Made by a program: the position numbers and the translations under genes. From positions 51,370-115,369 of the forward strand of contig DAHYHI010000092.1 in the NCBI GenBank assembly GCA_027391075.1: 64,000 nt of DNA, read 5' to 3'. The notes beneath the pieces are model-generated. The model made no database searches, was not told where the DNA came from, and saw only the letters and a program-made list of their open reading frames with translations. This DNA comes from JAJZAM01 sp027391075. Its GTDB lineage: Bacteria; Actinomycetota; Acidimicrobiia; Acidimicrobiales; Palsa-688. Of the stretch, positions 43,544 to 51,527 are shown in pieces (position 1 is the stretch's first letter; each line of letters begins with the position of its first letter).

Positions 43544-43555
43544 AGGGCGACCCGC
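43511..43555 (+). repeat. Three 15-base tandem repeats at the cobC/cobQ junction, including a 14-base palindrome
   Basis: Copies at 43511-43525, 43526-43540 and 43541-43555 follow the pattern CACAGGGCGACCCGT with a few differences. Bases 43512-43525 (ACAGGGCGCCCTGT) form a perfect palindrome. On the minus strand the repeat forms the start of cobQ and encodes TGRPV twice; the plus strand also reads TGRPV in an open frame. Confidence 0.8.
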
Positions 43556-44457
43556 CCCAACGCGTCAGCGAGGCGCTCCAGGCCTTCCCGGTCGGGAACC
43601 GCTATACGAACGTATCCCGGCATGGCGAAGTTGGCGCAGTCCCGCACGCTTATAGCCGCTTTCGCCAGACGCTCGCGAAGCCCTGGGGCCCGTACGACCA
43701 GCCAGTTGGCGTCCGAGGGTTCCGGGGTGAAGCCGGCAGAAACAAGAACACCTCGAAGATCGTCCCTAAGGTCCGCTATAGTCGCCGCCCATTGGCCAAG
43801 GCGGACTTCGCCGAGCATGTCGGGGAGCGCCGCAGCCGCGAGGCCGTTCAGCGACCACGCAGGCTGGCGGAGTCTTATCCGCCCGGCGAGATCGTGATCG
43901 GGGCAGACGACGTAGCCGATACGAAGGCCGGGACACGCGAGCAGCTTGGTGAGAGAGCCCACGACGACGCCTCCCCGTTCGAAGTCACCCCTAGTCCAGG
44001 TCCCGGTGGCCAGCGCCCAGAAAGCCTCGTCCCACACTTCGGCGGTTTCCTCCGCCGAGGCCAGCAGACCGCTCGGGTTGTGCGGGTTGGATCGCCAGCG
44101 TGGAGCCCCGGGTGCCACCTCGCGCAGATGGCGACGGTACAGGGAGAACTCAGGGTCGCGAACCCATCCCACAGGGCTCTCGGCCGCCAGCAGCGCTATA
44201 GCCTCAGCTCCACCGTTGGTGAGCACGACCAGGCCTGGGTCGACTCCAAGGCACGCCGCCAACGCCGCCGTGGCCCGGCCATCCTGGGGGTAACGGCCGA
44301 GGGCTCTGAGATGCCCGCGCAATAGAACCTCGAAGTCGGGTGCCACCGGGTTCAGGCTGGCTGACAGGTCCAGGACCTCCTCTACTGCTACGCCGAGCGA
44401 CTCGGCTAGGCGCGCCCCGTCACCGCCATGGGCGCCGGGCGCAAAGTCGTGACTCAT
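43540..44457 (-). CDS. cobC: PLP-dependent aminotransferase-fold enzyme CobC/CobD (threonine-phosphate decarboxylase)
   Basis: 305 aa, expected to make (R)-1-amino-2-propanol phosphate from L-threonine phosphate for attachment to the corrin. Aminotransferase class I landmarks: HGGDGARLAESLGV and LDLSASLNPVAPD at the N terminus, VLTNGGAEAIALLAA, SNPHNPSGLL, and the PLP lysine in VVGSLTKLLACPGLRIGYV. The ATG overlaps the cbiB stop by four bases; a longer open frame upstream merely shadows cbiB. Names differ between organisms (CobC in Pseudomonas, CobD in Salmonella). Confidence 0.87.
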   Translation of the reverse strand: MSHDFAPGAHGGDGARLAESLGVAVEEVLDLSASLNPVAPDFEVLLRGHLRALGRYPQDGRATAALAACLGVDPGLVVLTNGGAEAIALLAAESPVGWVRDPEFSLYRRHLREVAPGAPRWRSNPHNPSGLLASAEETAEVWDEAFWALATGTWTRGDFERGGVVVGSLTKLLACPGLRIGYVVCPDHDLAGRIRLRQPAWSLNGLAAAALPDMLGEVRLGQWAATIADLRDDLRGVLVSAGFTPEPSDANWLVVRAPGLRERLAKAAISVRDCANFAMPGYVRIAVPDREGLERLADALGRVAL

Positions 44458-45485
44458 CGGCCGGCCGGGGTTCGACTGACGCCGCGTGAGACCCGCGACG
44501 CCCGGGCACCCGCTAGCACCCATGCCGCTACGAGCGCGCCGCAGGCGCCCAGGACCACCCTCTGCGAGAGCCTGCAAGCAGCTTCGATGTCGACTGGCTC
44601 CGCCGGACGTCCCCGCCCAAGTGGCGGACGGGTCTCGACTCGCCCCGAGTAGACGTTCACGCCGCCAAGCGTGACCCCGAGCGCCGCGGCAAAAGCCGCC
44701 TCGGCAACCCCGGCGTTCGGGGAGGGGTGCGCGGGCGCCTGGGTGCGCACAGCATGGAGGATCTGACGGGTTTTCGGCGGCGAGCAGATACACACAAGCG
44801 CCGCTGCGACGCGAGCAGGAAGCCAGTTGGCAGCGTCGTCGAGACGGGCCGAGGCCCACCCGAAGCGCTCGTAGCGGGAACTGTGGTGGCCGACCATGGC
44901 GTCCATCGTGTTGACAGCCCGATACGCCAGCACGCCGGGCGCCCCCGCCAGCAAACCCCACAGCATGGGCGCTATCACAGCGTCGACGGTGTTCTCCGCG
45001 ACCGACTCAACCACCGCCCTTGCGATTTCGCCGCCGTCGAGACCTTCAGGGTTGCGCCCGACCAGGCTGCGCACCCTCCGGCGTGCGAGAACAAGATCGC
45101 CGGCGTCAAGGGCGCAGGCAACACCCGACGCCGCTTCGCGAAGTGAGCGCGACCCGATAGCGATGAATCCTGCTACGGCAGCGGCGGCGACCCTGCCTTT
45201 AGCCCCGACGGAGCTGCCAACAGCGGCCGCGACGAGGCCTACGCCAGCACCGACGCCGACCCCCGCGGCGCAGTAACCGACCCCCGAAAGCTTCGAGTCA
45301 GCCCAGACACGACCTTCGAGCCTTGTCATCGCCTGCCCGAAGGCGGCCACCGGGTGTGCCAAGTCAGGTGGGTCGCCCAAGGCGGCGTCGGCGGCGACAG
45401 CCAGCAGAATGCCGGCAGCGGCTTGCGGGCTGATCCCTGCGACAACGCGCCAAACGCCGGGCGGCCGCCACCGGACCGCTACCAC
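44454..45485 (-). CDS. cbiB: Adenosylcobinamide-phosphate synthase CbiB (CobD)
   Basis: Integral membrane enzyme joining aminopropanol (phosphate) to adenosylcobyric acid. 343 aa with several hydrophobic segments. Family features: AADAALGDPPDLAHPVAAFG near the N terminus, VVESVAENTVDAVIAPMLWGLLAG, YRAVNTMDAMVGHHSSRYERFGWASARLDDAANWLPAR, and HPSPNAGVAEAAFAAALGVTLGG. I set the start at a GTG inside the end of cobS (GTGGTAG, seven bases of overlap), the last start upstream of the conserved region. It is coupled to cobC by a four-base overlap. Confidence 0.9.
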   Translation of the reverse strand: MVAVRWRPPGVWRVVAGISPQAAAGILLAVAADAALGDPPDLAHPVAAFGQAMTRLEGRVWADSKLSGVGYCAAGVGVGAGVGLVAAAVGSSVGAKGRVAAAAVAGFIAIGSRSLREAASGVACALDAGDLVLARRRVRSLVGRNPEGLDGGEIARAVVESVAENTVDAVIAPMLWGLLAGAPGVLAYRAVNTMDAMVGHHSSRYERFGWASARLDDAANWLPARVAAALVCICSPPKTRQILHAVRTQAPAHPSPNAGVAEAAFAAALGVTLGGVNVYSGRVETRPPLGRGRPAEPVDIEAACRLSQRVVLGACGALVAAWVLAGARASRVSRGVSRTPAGR

Positions 45486-46183
45486 CGGGCGGCCGCCGCG
45501 ATCAACCCTGCCGTCTCGGCCAGCACAGCCGCCGCTCCGAGCACGTCGCCGGTGTAGCCGCCGAGGCGCTTGTGGGCCAAGGCGACCACTCCGGCGCCTG
45601 CGCACAACCCCGCTGAGGCGCTAACGAGGCCGTCAAAGGGCCGCCAGGCTGCGCAGAGCGCTAGCCCAGCTAGGACTCCGGCGCCGAGCACTACCCTGCG
45701 GGCGTCCCCCGCGAACGCCGAGGCGAGACCCCCGCCGCTACGGGCGTAGGGTCGGGTCCGGACCACCGCCGCCATCCCAGCCCGAGACAACGCCCACAGC
45801 CCGGCGAGGAGCAGAACCGACGGGTGCAAGGCGTCGAGCGCCGCCCAACGCAGGAGGACAGCCGCCGCACCGGCGCCGACCCCGAACGCTCCGGCCTCGG
45901 GGCTTGCCATTACTTCGAGACGGCGCTGGCGTGTCATGGGAGCGACGAGACCGTCCCCGCAGTCGACCAGCCCGTCGAAATGTAACATCCCCGTCAACGC
46001 CAAGTCTCCGACCACGACGATCGCCGCTGCAAGCCCGGGAGGCCACACCCTCGCCGACAACCACCACAAGCCTCCCAGGAGCGCGCCGATCAGCGCCCCG
46101 ACGGGGGCGAACCACTCCGACGTTCGAGGACCCGGAGGGGCGGACCGTCCGACGACGGTGAGGAACGACACGGCGGAGCGCAA
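45479..46183 (-). CDS. cobS: Adenosylcobinamide-GDP ribazoletransferase CobS
   Basis: Membrane enzyme joining alpha-ribazole to adenosylcobinamide-GDP, the last assembly step. 234 aa, strongly hydrophobic. Motifs: AVSFLTVVGR at the N terminus, WFAPVGALIGALLGGLWWL, and the metal-binding LHFDGLVDCGDGL, followed by RLEVMASPEAGAFGVGA. The start is a TTG with GGAG nine bases upstream; a GTG four codons later is an alternative. It begins five bases after the cobU stop. Confidence 0.92.
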   Translation of the reverse strand: MRSAVSFLTVVGRSAPPGPRTSEWFAPVGALIGALLGGLWWLSARVWPPGLAAAIVVVGDLALTGMLHFDGLVDCGDGLVAPMTRQRRLEVMASPEAGAFGVGAGAAAVLLRWAALDALHPSVLLLAGLWALSRAGMAAVVRTRPYARSGGGLASAFAGDARRVVLGAGVLAGLALCAAWRPFDGLVSASAGLCAGAGVVALAHKRLGGYTGDVLGAAAVLAETAGLIAAAARW

Positions 46184-46188
46184 AGCTG

Positions 46189-46719
46189 TCAGCTCCGCCC
46201 ACCAAGGTCCGGTGGCGCCAGGAGACCCGTCGGGACTTTCAGCTCGACTGTCCTGCCGGCGACCACCAGGTAGACCTGGTCGGCGACAGCCGCCACCTGG
46301 CTGTTCAGACTTCCCAGCGCGTCCCTAAAGCGCCCGCCGACCTCGCTGGAGGGGTGCACGCCTAGGCCAACCTCTTCGCTGACGATAACGACGTCGCCGT
46401 CGTGGCGGCGCAGAGCGTCACTGAGTCCGGCTGCGTCCACGGCGAAGTCGGCGGTGGCCGCAACCCACGAGCCGAGGGAGTCGATCAATAGCGTCGCTTT
46501 CGGGGCGCCAAGCACGTAGTCGACGAGCCCGGCACCCGGCTCCGCTGTCTCCCAGTCGGCGGGCCGGCGCTCGCGGTGGACCCGGACGCGCCGGGAGAAG
46601 TCCTCGTCTTCGACCAAGGCCGGCGCCACGTAGACCACCGGCTTTGGGCATCTTGACGCGGCGAGCTCAGCGAGGAGGGACTTGCCGCTCCTCGCTCCGC
46701 CTAAGAGCAAGATGATCAT
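46189..46719 (-). CDS. cobU: Adenosylcobinamide kinase/guanylyltransferase CobU
   Basis: Phosphorylates adenosylcobinamide and attaches GMP from GTP. 176 aa. P-loop G7GARSGKS14, YVAPALVEDEDF, VRVHRERRPADWET (contains the likely guanylylated His, H48), LLIDSLGSWVA, and IVSEEVGLGVHP. It is the first gene of the cobalamin operon and lies 37 bases after the riboswitch. Confidence 0.93.
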   Translation of the reverse strand: MIILLLGGARSGKSLLAELAASRCPKPVVYVAPALVEDEDFSRRVRVHRERRPADWETAEPGAGLVDYVLGAPKATLLIDSLGSWVAATADFAVDAAGLSDALRRHDGDVVIVSEEVGLGVHPSSEVGGRFRDALGSLNSQVAAVADQVYLVVAGRTVELKVPTGLLAPPDLGGRS

Positions 46720-46756
46720 GTGTTGTCGGCCAAGCTGGTCACGTCCTCGCGTACTA

Positions 46757-46905
46757 CCGCAGGCAGGTTTCCTGGCTCACGGATCCGCTCCCCCCGGCCT
46801 TCCCACCCGAAGGCAGTGGCCATAGGTGGGGGTTACTCCCCGTTGACAGTTGCGGGACAGCCCCGGATTCCCACCGGGTTCCCTGCTCAAGCAGACCACA
46901 CTCTA
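46757..46905 (-). promoter_or_regulatory. Cobalamin (adenosylcobalamin) riboswitch upstream of cobU
   Basis: Read on the minus strand this region has the core of a cobalamin riboswitch. It starts with an AGGGAACCCGGTGGGAATCC element, continues through GGGGCTGTCCCGCAACTGT, and ends with the B12 box AGCCAGGAAACCTGCC about 37 bases before the cobU start. It should repress the cobU-cobS-cbiB-cobC-cobQ-cobN-chelatase operon when the coenzyme is abundant. I see no terminator with a U run between it and cobU, so control is more likely at translation. The 5' edge is approximate. Confidence 0.93.
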
Positions 46906-46915
46906 GCCGTAGAGT
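46900..46915. promoter_or_regulatory. Palindromic divergent -10 region between the cob operon and cobO
   Basis: The palindrome CTCTAGCCGTAGAG (46901-46914) gives a TAGAGT hexamer on each strand (46910-46915 plus; 46905-46900 minus). On the plus strand the hexamer ends seven bases before the cobO ATG, implying a leaderless cobO message. On the minus strand it would start the riboswitch transcript near 46893. No good -35 is visible for either, so the site could instead bind a regulator. Confidence 0.4.
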
Positions 46916-46922
46916 TGCACCC

Positions 46923-47447
46923 ATGGCCAGAGCGGATTCGATCGTGTTGCTCAACACCGGAAACGGTAAGGGAAAGTCCTCCGCTGCGTTCGGGGTGATG
47001 TCGCGCGGGTGGGCACGAGGTTGGAGGGTGGCGGTAGTCCAGTTCGTGAAGAGCGGAAAGTGGAAGACCGGGGAGCGCAAGCTTGCCGACCACCTCGGAA
47101 TCGAATGGCACACCCTCGGAGACGGCTTCACATGGGAGTCCACGGACTTGGACGAGACCGCCGCCAAGGGGCGTCACGCCTGGCAGGTCGCTGCGGGGAT
47201 GCTCTCCTCAGGTGACTACGACCTGGTGATCTTCGACGAGATCACCTATGCGGTCACCTACGGTTGGGTGCCCGCAGGGGACGTCGCCGCGGCTATCCGC
47301 GACCGCTACCCGTCCACGAACGTGGTCATGACCGGGCGGAACGCGCCCGAAGAGCTGATCGAAGTCGCAGACACGGTCACCGAGATGCGCAAGGTCAAGC
47401 ACGCCTACGACCGGGGTATAAAGGCCAAGAAAGGAATCGAGTACTAG
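46923..47447 (+). CDS. cobO: Corrinoid adenosyltransferase CobO (BtuR/CobA type)
   Basis: Transfers the adenosyl group of ATP to cob(I)yrinic acid a,c-diamide or related corrinoids. 174 aa. P-loop NTGNGKGKSSAAFG near the N terminus, WRVAVVQFVKSGKWKTGE, DLVIFDEITYAVTYGW and VVMTGRNAPEELIEVADTVTEM. It is transcribed away from the riboswitch-controlled operon and ends 18 bases before the convergent Nudix gene. It does not carry the riboswitch itself, unless antisense effects matter. Confidence 0.95.
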   Translation: MARADSIVLLNTGNGKGKSSAAFGVMSRGWARGWRVAVVQFVKSGKWKTGERKLADHLGIEWHTLGDGFTWESTDLDETAAKGRHAWQVAAGMLSSGDYDLVIFDEITYAVTYGWVPAGDVAAAIRDRYPSTNVVMTGRNAPEELIEVADTVTEMRKVKHAYDRGIKAKKGIEY

Positions 47448-47465
47448 ACCCAGGTGCATGCCCGA

Positions 47466-48200
47466 TTAAGCGGTTGACACCTCGACCGACCATTCCGGGT
47501 CCGACATGATCAGACGCCTACGCGGACCGGGACGCCGCAAGTCTCCGTCGCCGAAAGCTGCGTCGCCCTCCCACACGGTTGCGGGAGGGCCACCAGCGAC
47601 AGCCGGTACCATCTTGGTCTCGAAGCGTTGGATTCCCTCGCGTCGGGCGGCGGCGACCGCCGACGCAGTGTCTCGGTGCGCCGACAGCCACCACAAGGTC
47701 ATATACGTGGGAGGGGCCATGCCCATTTTCGCTGAGTTCCTTGCTGCCATGGCTGCGTGGGGTGTGATCCACTCGAAGTCGTGTATCTCAGCCCCGTCGA
47801 CGCGTACCTGGGCGTCGAGGTCAACCTCGGCGAGGAAGAACCAAGTGGCGAAACGCCTTGGGGCTTCGGGTGGGGGCAACCAGAACGACAGGACTGTGAG
47901 GCGGTCGACGTCGATCACGATGCCGGCCTCTTCGCGGGCTTCCCTCACTGCGGCGTGACGGGCAGCGGCAACGCCGGGGGTGTAGCGTTCGGCCTCCGCG
48001 GCGGTCACGGCCCGCCGGTCAGCGTCGTCGACCTGGCCACCCGGGTAGACCCACATGCTCCCGAAAGGTCCCCTTGAGTTGCGCCGGACCATGAGCACCT
48101 CGACAGATCCTTCCACGTCCCTCACCGCTAGCACCGTCGCAGCGGGGGTTGCGTCCCGCTCGGACGCCGCAGCGCCGGAAGGCATTTCACCCTCGCGCAT
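47466..48200 (-). CDS. Nudix hydrolase (NUDT19-like subgroup)
   Basis: 244 aa. The Nudix box is present in the spaced form of this subgroup: WVYPGGQVDDADRR, then an insertion, then AAVREAREEAGI with the catalytic REXXEE residues. A long C-terminal helical region (WITPHAAMAA onward, about residues 140-240) follows, as in coenzyme A or NUDT19-type relatives. The substrate is unknown. The start region overlaps the NERD gene by 14 bases, and the gene converges with cobO. Confidence 0.82.
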   Translation of the reverse strand: MREGEMPSGAAASERDATPAATVLAVRDVEGSVEVLMVRRNSRGPFGSMWVYPGGQVDDADRRAVTAAEAERYTPGVAAARHAAVREAREEAGIVIDVDRLTVLSFWLPPPEAPRRFATWFFLAEVDLDAQVRVDGAEIHDFEWITPHAAMAARNSAKMGMAPPTYMTLWWLSAHRDTASAVAAARREGIQRFETKMVPAVAGGPPATVWEGDAAFGDGDLRRPGPRRRLIMSDPEWSVEVSTA

Positions 48201-48948
48201 CTGACCTCCTGAGCCGCTTAGAAGCAGGTTCGAAACACAACTCCACTCGTGACGCTATAACTGAGACGTCGTTTCGTGTCAGGGTCCGCCTGCCCGACTT
48301 CAGGGTGCGCTCAAGCGTCTCGGGTGCGACGACGGCAATCCCAGCTGACCTCGCAGTCCGACGGCGCCGCCCGAGGCCATGAAGAACCACCAGAGGAGTG
48401 ACGGCTGGCCCGTCGGGCCATCCGAGATCCCGGGACAGTTCTGCGGCCACGACCTCCGCCTCCCATGCTGTGCTCGAAACGTCGAGGTGACGACCCGCGA
48501 TTCGCACTTTACCCCATCTCGTGTTGACCGCACCCGTCGTGGTCTTGGTGTCGACCAGCCACACCCCGGTGGGGCCGACCACGAGATGGTCGATGTTCGC
48601 CCTAGCGCCCGGGACCGCCAAGTCGTGCCACACTTTCCAGCGCCGCGACGCAACAGCGTCGAGTATCGACCCGGTGGACTCCTCCCCCATCGCCCCGCGC
48701 TGCCAGCGGAACATCTCCCCGCGGCCGAACGGTCCCCACCACGAGAGCACCGCCAAGGCAGCCGCAAAGCCGGAGAGGACTTCCTCTACGACTAGGTGCG
48801 CGCCCGAGAAACCGTAGACGCCCGCGACGTAGATCGCCCCTAGAGCGCAGGCTAGGGCACCAGCCGCAGCCGCCACGCGCGTCGCCAACCGGCGGAGGCC
48901 GGCGCGCCTGTAACGGTACCTTGCCGAACGCCCAGCCGAACTTCCCAC
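48187..48948 (-). CDS. Membrane-anchored NERD (nuclease-related domain) protein
   Basis: 253 aa. A basic N terminus precedes two hydrophobic segments (about residues 23-46 and 56-72). A NERD domain follows at about residues 85-190: GAMGEESTGSILDAV, WHDLAVPGARANIDHLVVGPTGVWLVDTKT, with the restriction-endonuclease-like D...DTK pattern. The C-terminal part is basic. NERD domains are predicted nucleases of unknown target. No DNA-processing genes are adjacent. Confidence 0.8.
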   Translation of the reverse strand: MGSSAGRSARYRYRRAGLRRLATRVAAAAGALACALGAIYVAGVYGFSGAHLVVEEVLSGFAAALAVLSWWGPFGRGEMFRWQRGAMGEESTGSILDAVASRRWKVWHDLAVPGARANIDHLVVGPTGVWLVDTKTTTGAVNTRWGKVRIAGRHLDVSSTAWEAEVVAAELSRDLGWPDGPAVTPLVVLHGLGRRRRTARSAGIAVVAPETLERTLKSGRRTLTRNDVSVIASRVELCFEPASKRLRRSDARG

Positions 48949-49042
48949 GACAGCTCTGATAGTAACAGCACTGAGATTACGTTGATTGGGAGAGCTCCGG
49001 GCTAGTGTTGATGGCTAGCAACCTGCGATACTCGCCTGCGAG

Positions 49043-50275
49043 GTGAGACCCGATTTAGAAATACACCCGGCGCCGAGAAGGCGAAGCCTGACGGCGCAGA
49101 CCTCAACTGCCGGGCGTTTCGTCTGTTTCGACGGGCTGAGAGCGCTCGCTGCGCTGATGGTGGTCGGAGTTCACACGGCGTTCGTGAGTGGCTTTACCGT
49201 CCACGACACTCTCGGCCGTTACACCGCCCGCCTCGACGCTGGAGTCGGGGTCTTCTTCGTCATTTCAGGGTTCCTCCTCTACCGGCGTTTCGCCCTGGCG
49301 CACCTGGCGGGACGGCCGTCGCCCGGGCTCGTGGAGTTCTGGAAGCGCAGGTTGGCGAGGATCATCCCCGCATATTGGGGCGCCTTCGTGGTCATCAGCT
49401 ACCTGCTGAGGGCTGACAACGTCCGCCACAGCTGGGAGGCCCCGCTCGTGTACCTGGGCTTCGCGCAGATCTACTTCCCCAACTACATCCTGACCGGAAT
49501 CACACAAGCCTGGTCGTTGTGCACCGAGATGAGCTTCTACTTGTTCCTGCCCCTCTACGCGGTCGCGCTCGGGCGCAAGGTAAGGACGCGAAAGGACCAG
49601 CTGGCAGTCGAGGTAGCGGGGATCGGCGCCTTGGTAGGACTGTGCGTTGCCTATCGGATCACGGTGAGCGCCATCCACTCGCCGCTGGCTGCGACGATGC
49701 CAAACTGGCTGCCCGGCTACATAGGCCAGTTCGCTCTCGGCATGGCCCTGGCGCTAGCGAGCGCGTGGTTCGAGCTAAGCGGCGCAAGGCCCGCCTGGCT
49801 ATGGCACCCGCTGATGCCCTGGGCAACATGGGGTATAGCTGGCGTCTGCTATTGGGCAGTCGGCAACCTGGGCCTGCCGCTGTCGCCTCTCGGCACGGGG
49901 GACCTAGCTGCGAGCCTCGCCAAGGAAGCCCTCTACGGGGCCTTCGGTTTCTTCCTGGTCGCCCCCGCCGTGTTCGGACCTCCTCGGGACGGGCCGATCC
50001 GTGCGCTTCTCACGACCCGGGTCCTGGCGGCTGTCGGTGTGGTGTCGTACGGGCTTTACCTGTGGCACCAGACGTGGGTGTCGATGGTGATGTCCTGGAG
50101 CGGAGCGAGCCTGTTCTCCGTGTCGTGGCCCCTGCTGTTCCTCTCCGCAACAGCTCTAGGCCTGACCTGCGCTGCGGTCAGCTACTTTGCCCTGGAGAAA
50201 CCGGTTATCGAACGGCGCTGGCCCACCTCAGGGCTGGCGGCGCGGGTAGCGGCATGGCCGGGGACGGCGGGATGA
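49043..50275 (+). CDS. Acyltransferase 3 family membrane protein (OafA/YrhL-like)
   Basis: 410 aa with about ten hydrophobic segments. The N terminus has FDGLRALAALMVVGVHTAF, the family signature with its conserved His, followed by GVGVFFVISGFLLYRRF and KRRLARIIPAYW. AWSLCTEMSFYLFLPL and GVVSYGLYLWHQTW are also typical. Members O-acylate cell-surface glycans or lipids using acyl-CoA. The GTG start is assumed. Next genes are a GT4 glycosyltransferase 13 bases on and an isomerase-type gene, suggesting an envelope glycan role. The acceptor is unknown. Confidence 0.87.
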   Translation: MRPDLEIHPAPRRRSLTAQTSTAGRFVCFDGLRALAALMVVGVHTAFVSGFTVHDTLGRYTARLDAGVGVFFVISGFLLYRRFALAHLAGRPSPGLVEFWKRRLARIIPAYWGAFVVISYLLRADNVRHSWEAPLVYLGFAQIYFPNYILTGITQAWSLCTEMSFYLFLPLYAVALGRKVRTRKDQLAVEVAGIGALVGLCVAYRITVSAIHSPLAATMPNWLPGYIGQFALGMALALASAWFELSGARPAWLWHPLMPWATWGIAGVCYWAVGNLGLPLSPLGTGDLAASLAKEALYGAFGFFLVAPAVFGPPRDGPIRALLTTRVLAAVGVVSYGLYLWHQTWVSMVMSWSGASLFSVSWPLLFLSATALGLTCAAVSYFALEKPVIERRWPTSGLAARVAAWPGTAG

Positions 50276-50288
50276 CGGGAGCGGCGCG

Positions 50289-51527
50289 ATGAAAGAGGAT
50301 GCTTCCAGCGTCGTTCCCCTACCGGCTGCGGCGTCGTCGCCTGGCGCGCCGGACCCCACCGACACTGCGGTACCGGGCGTCGATCCCCGCACCGAGATGG
50401 CCGAGCTGGCCGCTGCTAGCGGTATCACGTCGGTGGAGATCATCGCCTGGCGCGACGCCGGGCACCCCGAAGCTGGAGGTTCGGAGGTGCATTCGGCGAG
50501 GATCGCCGAGAGGTGGGCCAGGGCCGGCCTCGAAGTTCGCGTCGTCGCATCACGCGCAGACGGCGCTTCGCGCGAGTGGGCTGGTGACGGCTACACCGTG
50601 AGCCGCCCGGCGGGTAGATACCGGATCTTCCCCTCGACCATGTTCCGAGGCGCGCGCAGACGGCCCATACCCGGGCGAGCGACGGTAGAGATATGGAACG
50701 GAATGCCCTTCTTAACGCCGCTTTGGGCTTCGCAGCCTCGGGTCGTGCTGCTCCACCACGTCCACGACCGCATGTGGGACACGGTGCTTCCCGGGCCGCT
50801 CGCCGCGGCGGGCCGCCTTCTAGAGACCCGGCTCGCCCCACCTCTGTACCGCAACACCCGGCTTGTCACCCTTTCGGCGTCGTCGAGGCTCGACATCGTC
50901 CGCCGCCTCGGCCTCGACCCTTCCAAGGTAGACGTGGTCCCCCCTGGAGTGGACGAAGGCTTCGAGCCGGGACGGCGGTCCGCGGCTCCGCTCGTAGTGG
51001 CGGTAGGCCGCCTGGTGCCCTACAAGCGTTTCGACGCCCTCGTCGATGTGATGGTGTCGCTCAAGGCCAGGCACCCGGAGCTGAAGGCGGTGATCGCAGG
51101 GGACGGCTCGCAGAAAGCCCACCTTGAGGCTCTCGTGGCGGCTCGCGGCGCGCAGGGTTGGCTTTCGCTACCCGGGCGGGTCGAGCCGGCCGAGCTGGTC
51201 AGGCTCTACCAGCGGGCGTGGGTCGTAGCTTCGAGCTCGGCTTTCGAGGGTTGGGGCCTCACGATCTCCGAGGCGGCCGCCTGCGCTACCCCCGCGGTAG
51301 CAAGCCCGATAGCCGGACACTTCGACGCCGTAGACGACGGCCGGACGGGATTTCTGGCCGAACCGGGAGAGGAGATGGTGGCGCGGCTCGACCTGCTCCT
51401 AAACGACCCGGCGCTGCGCCGCAGGATGCAGCACAACGCCCGCTCCAAGGCTCGCGAGCTGAGCTGGGACGTCGCGGCGACTGGCATCTTGCGGATCCTC
51501 GCCGAACAGGCAACTCTATGTAGGTGA
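50289..51527 (+). CDS. GT4-family glycosyltransferase
   Basis: 412 aa, cytoplasmic GT-B enzyme. After a disordered Ala/Pro-rich start of about 45 residues come EIIAWRDAGHPEAGGSEVHSARIAERW (donor/acceptor domain start), LLHHVHDRMWDTVLPGPL, the Rossmann half VVAVGRLVPYKRFDALV, AVIAGDGSQKAHLEAL, and the EX7E motif in SSAFEGWGLTISEAAACATPAVAS. The GHPEAGG.E.H pattern is common in actinobacterial envelope GT4 enzymes. Its stop overlaps the next gene as GTGA. Donor and acceptor cannot be told from sequence. Confidence 0.87.
   Translation: MKEDASSVVPLPAAASSPGAPDPTDTAVPGVDPRTEMAELAAASGITSVEIIAWRDAGHPEAGGSEVHSARIAERWARAGLEVRVVASRADGASREWAGDGYTVSRPAGRYRIFPSTMFRGARRRPIPGRATVEIWNGMPFLTPLWASQPRVVLLHHVHDRMWDTVLPGPLAAAGRLLETRLAPPLYRNTRLVTLSASSRLDIVRRLGLDPSKVDVVPPGVDEGFEPGRRSAAPLVVAVGRLVPYKRFDALVDVMVSLKARHPELKAVIAGDGSQKAHLEALVAARGAQGWLSLPGRVEPAELVRLYQRAWVVASSSAFEGWGLTISEAAACATPAVASPIAGHFDAVDDGRTGFLAEPGEEMVARLDLLLNDPALRRRMQHNARSKARELSWDVAATGILRILAEQATLCR

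Noticed and set aside
43511..43555. CRISPR-like repeats here and at 36294-36365
   Set aside because: The units are 15 and 18 bases, directly adjacent without spacers, and keep reading frames. They are coding tandem repeats.
43540..44961. Long N-terminal extension of the cobC frame
   Set aside because: It lies inside cbiB in another frame; the ATG overlapping the cbiB stop gives a normal-length protein.
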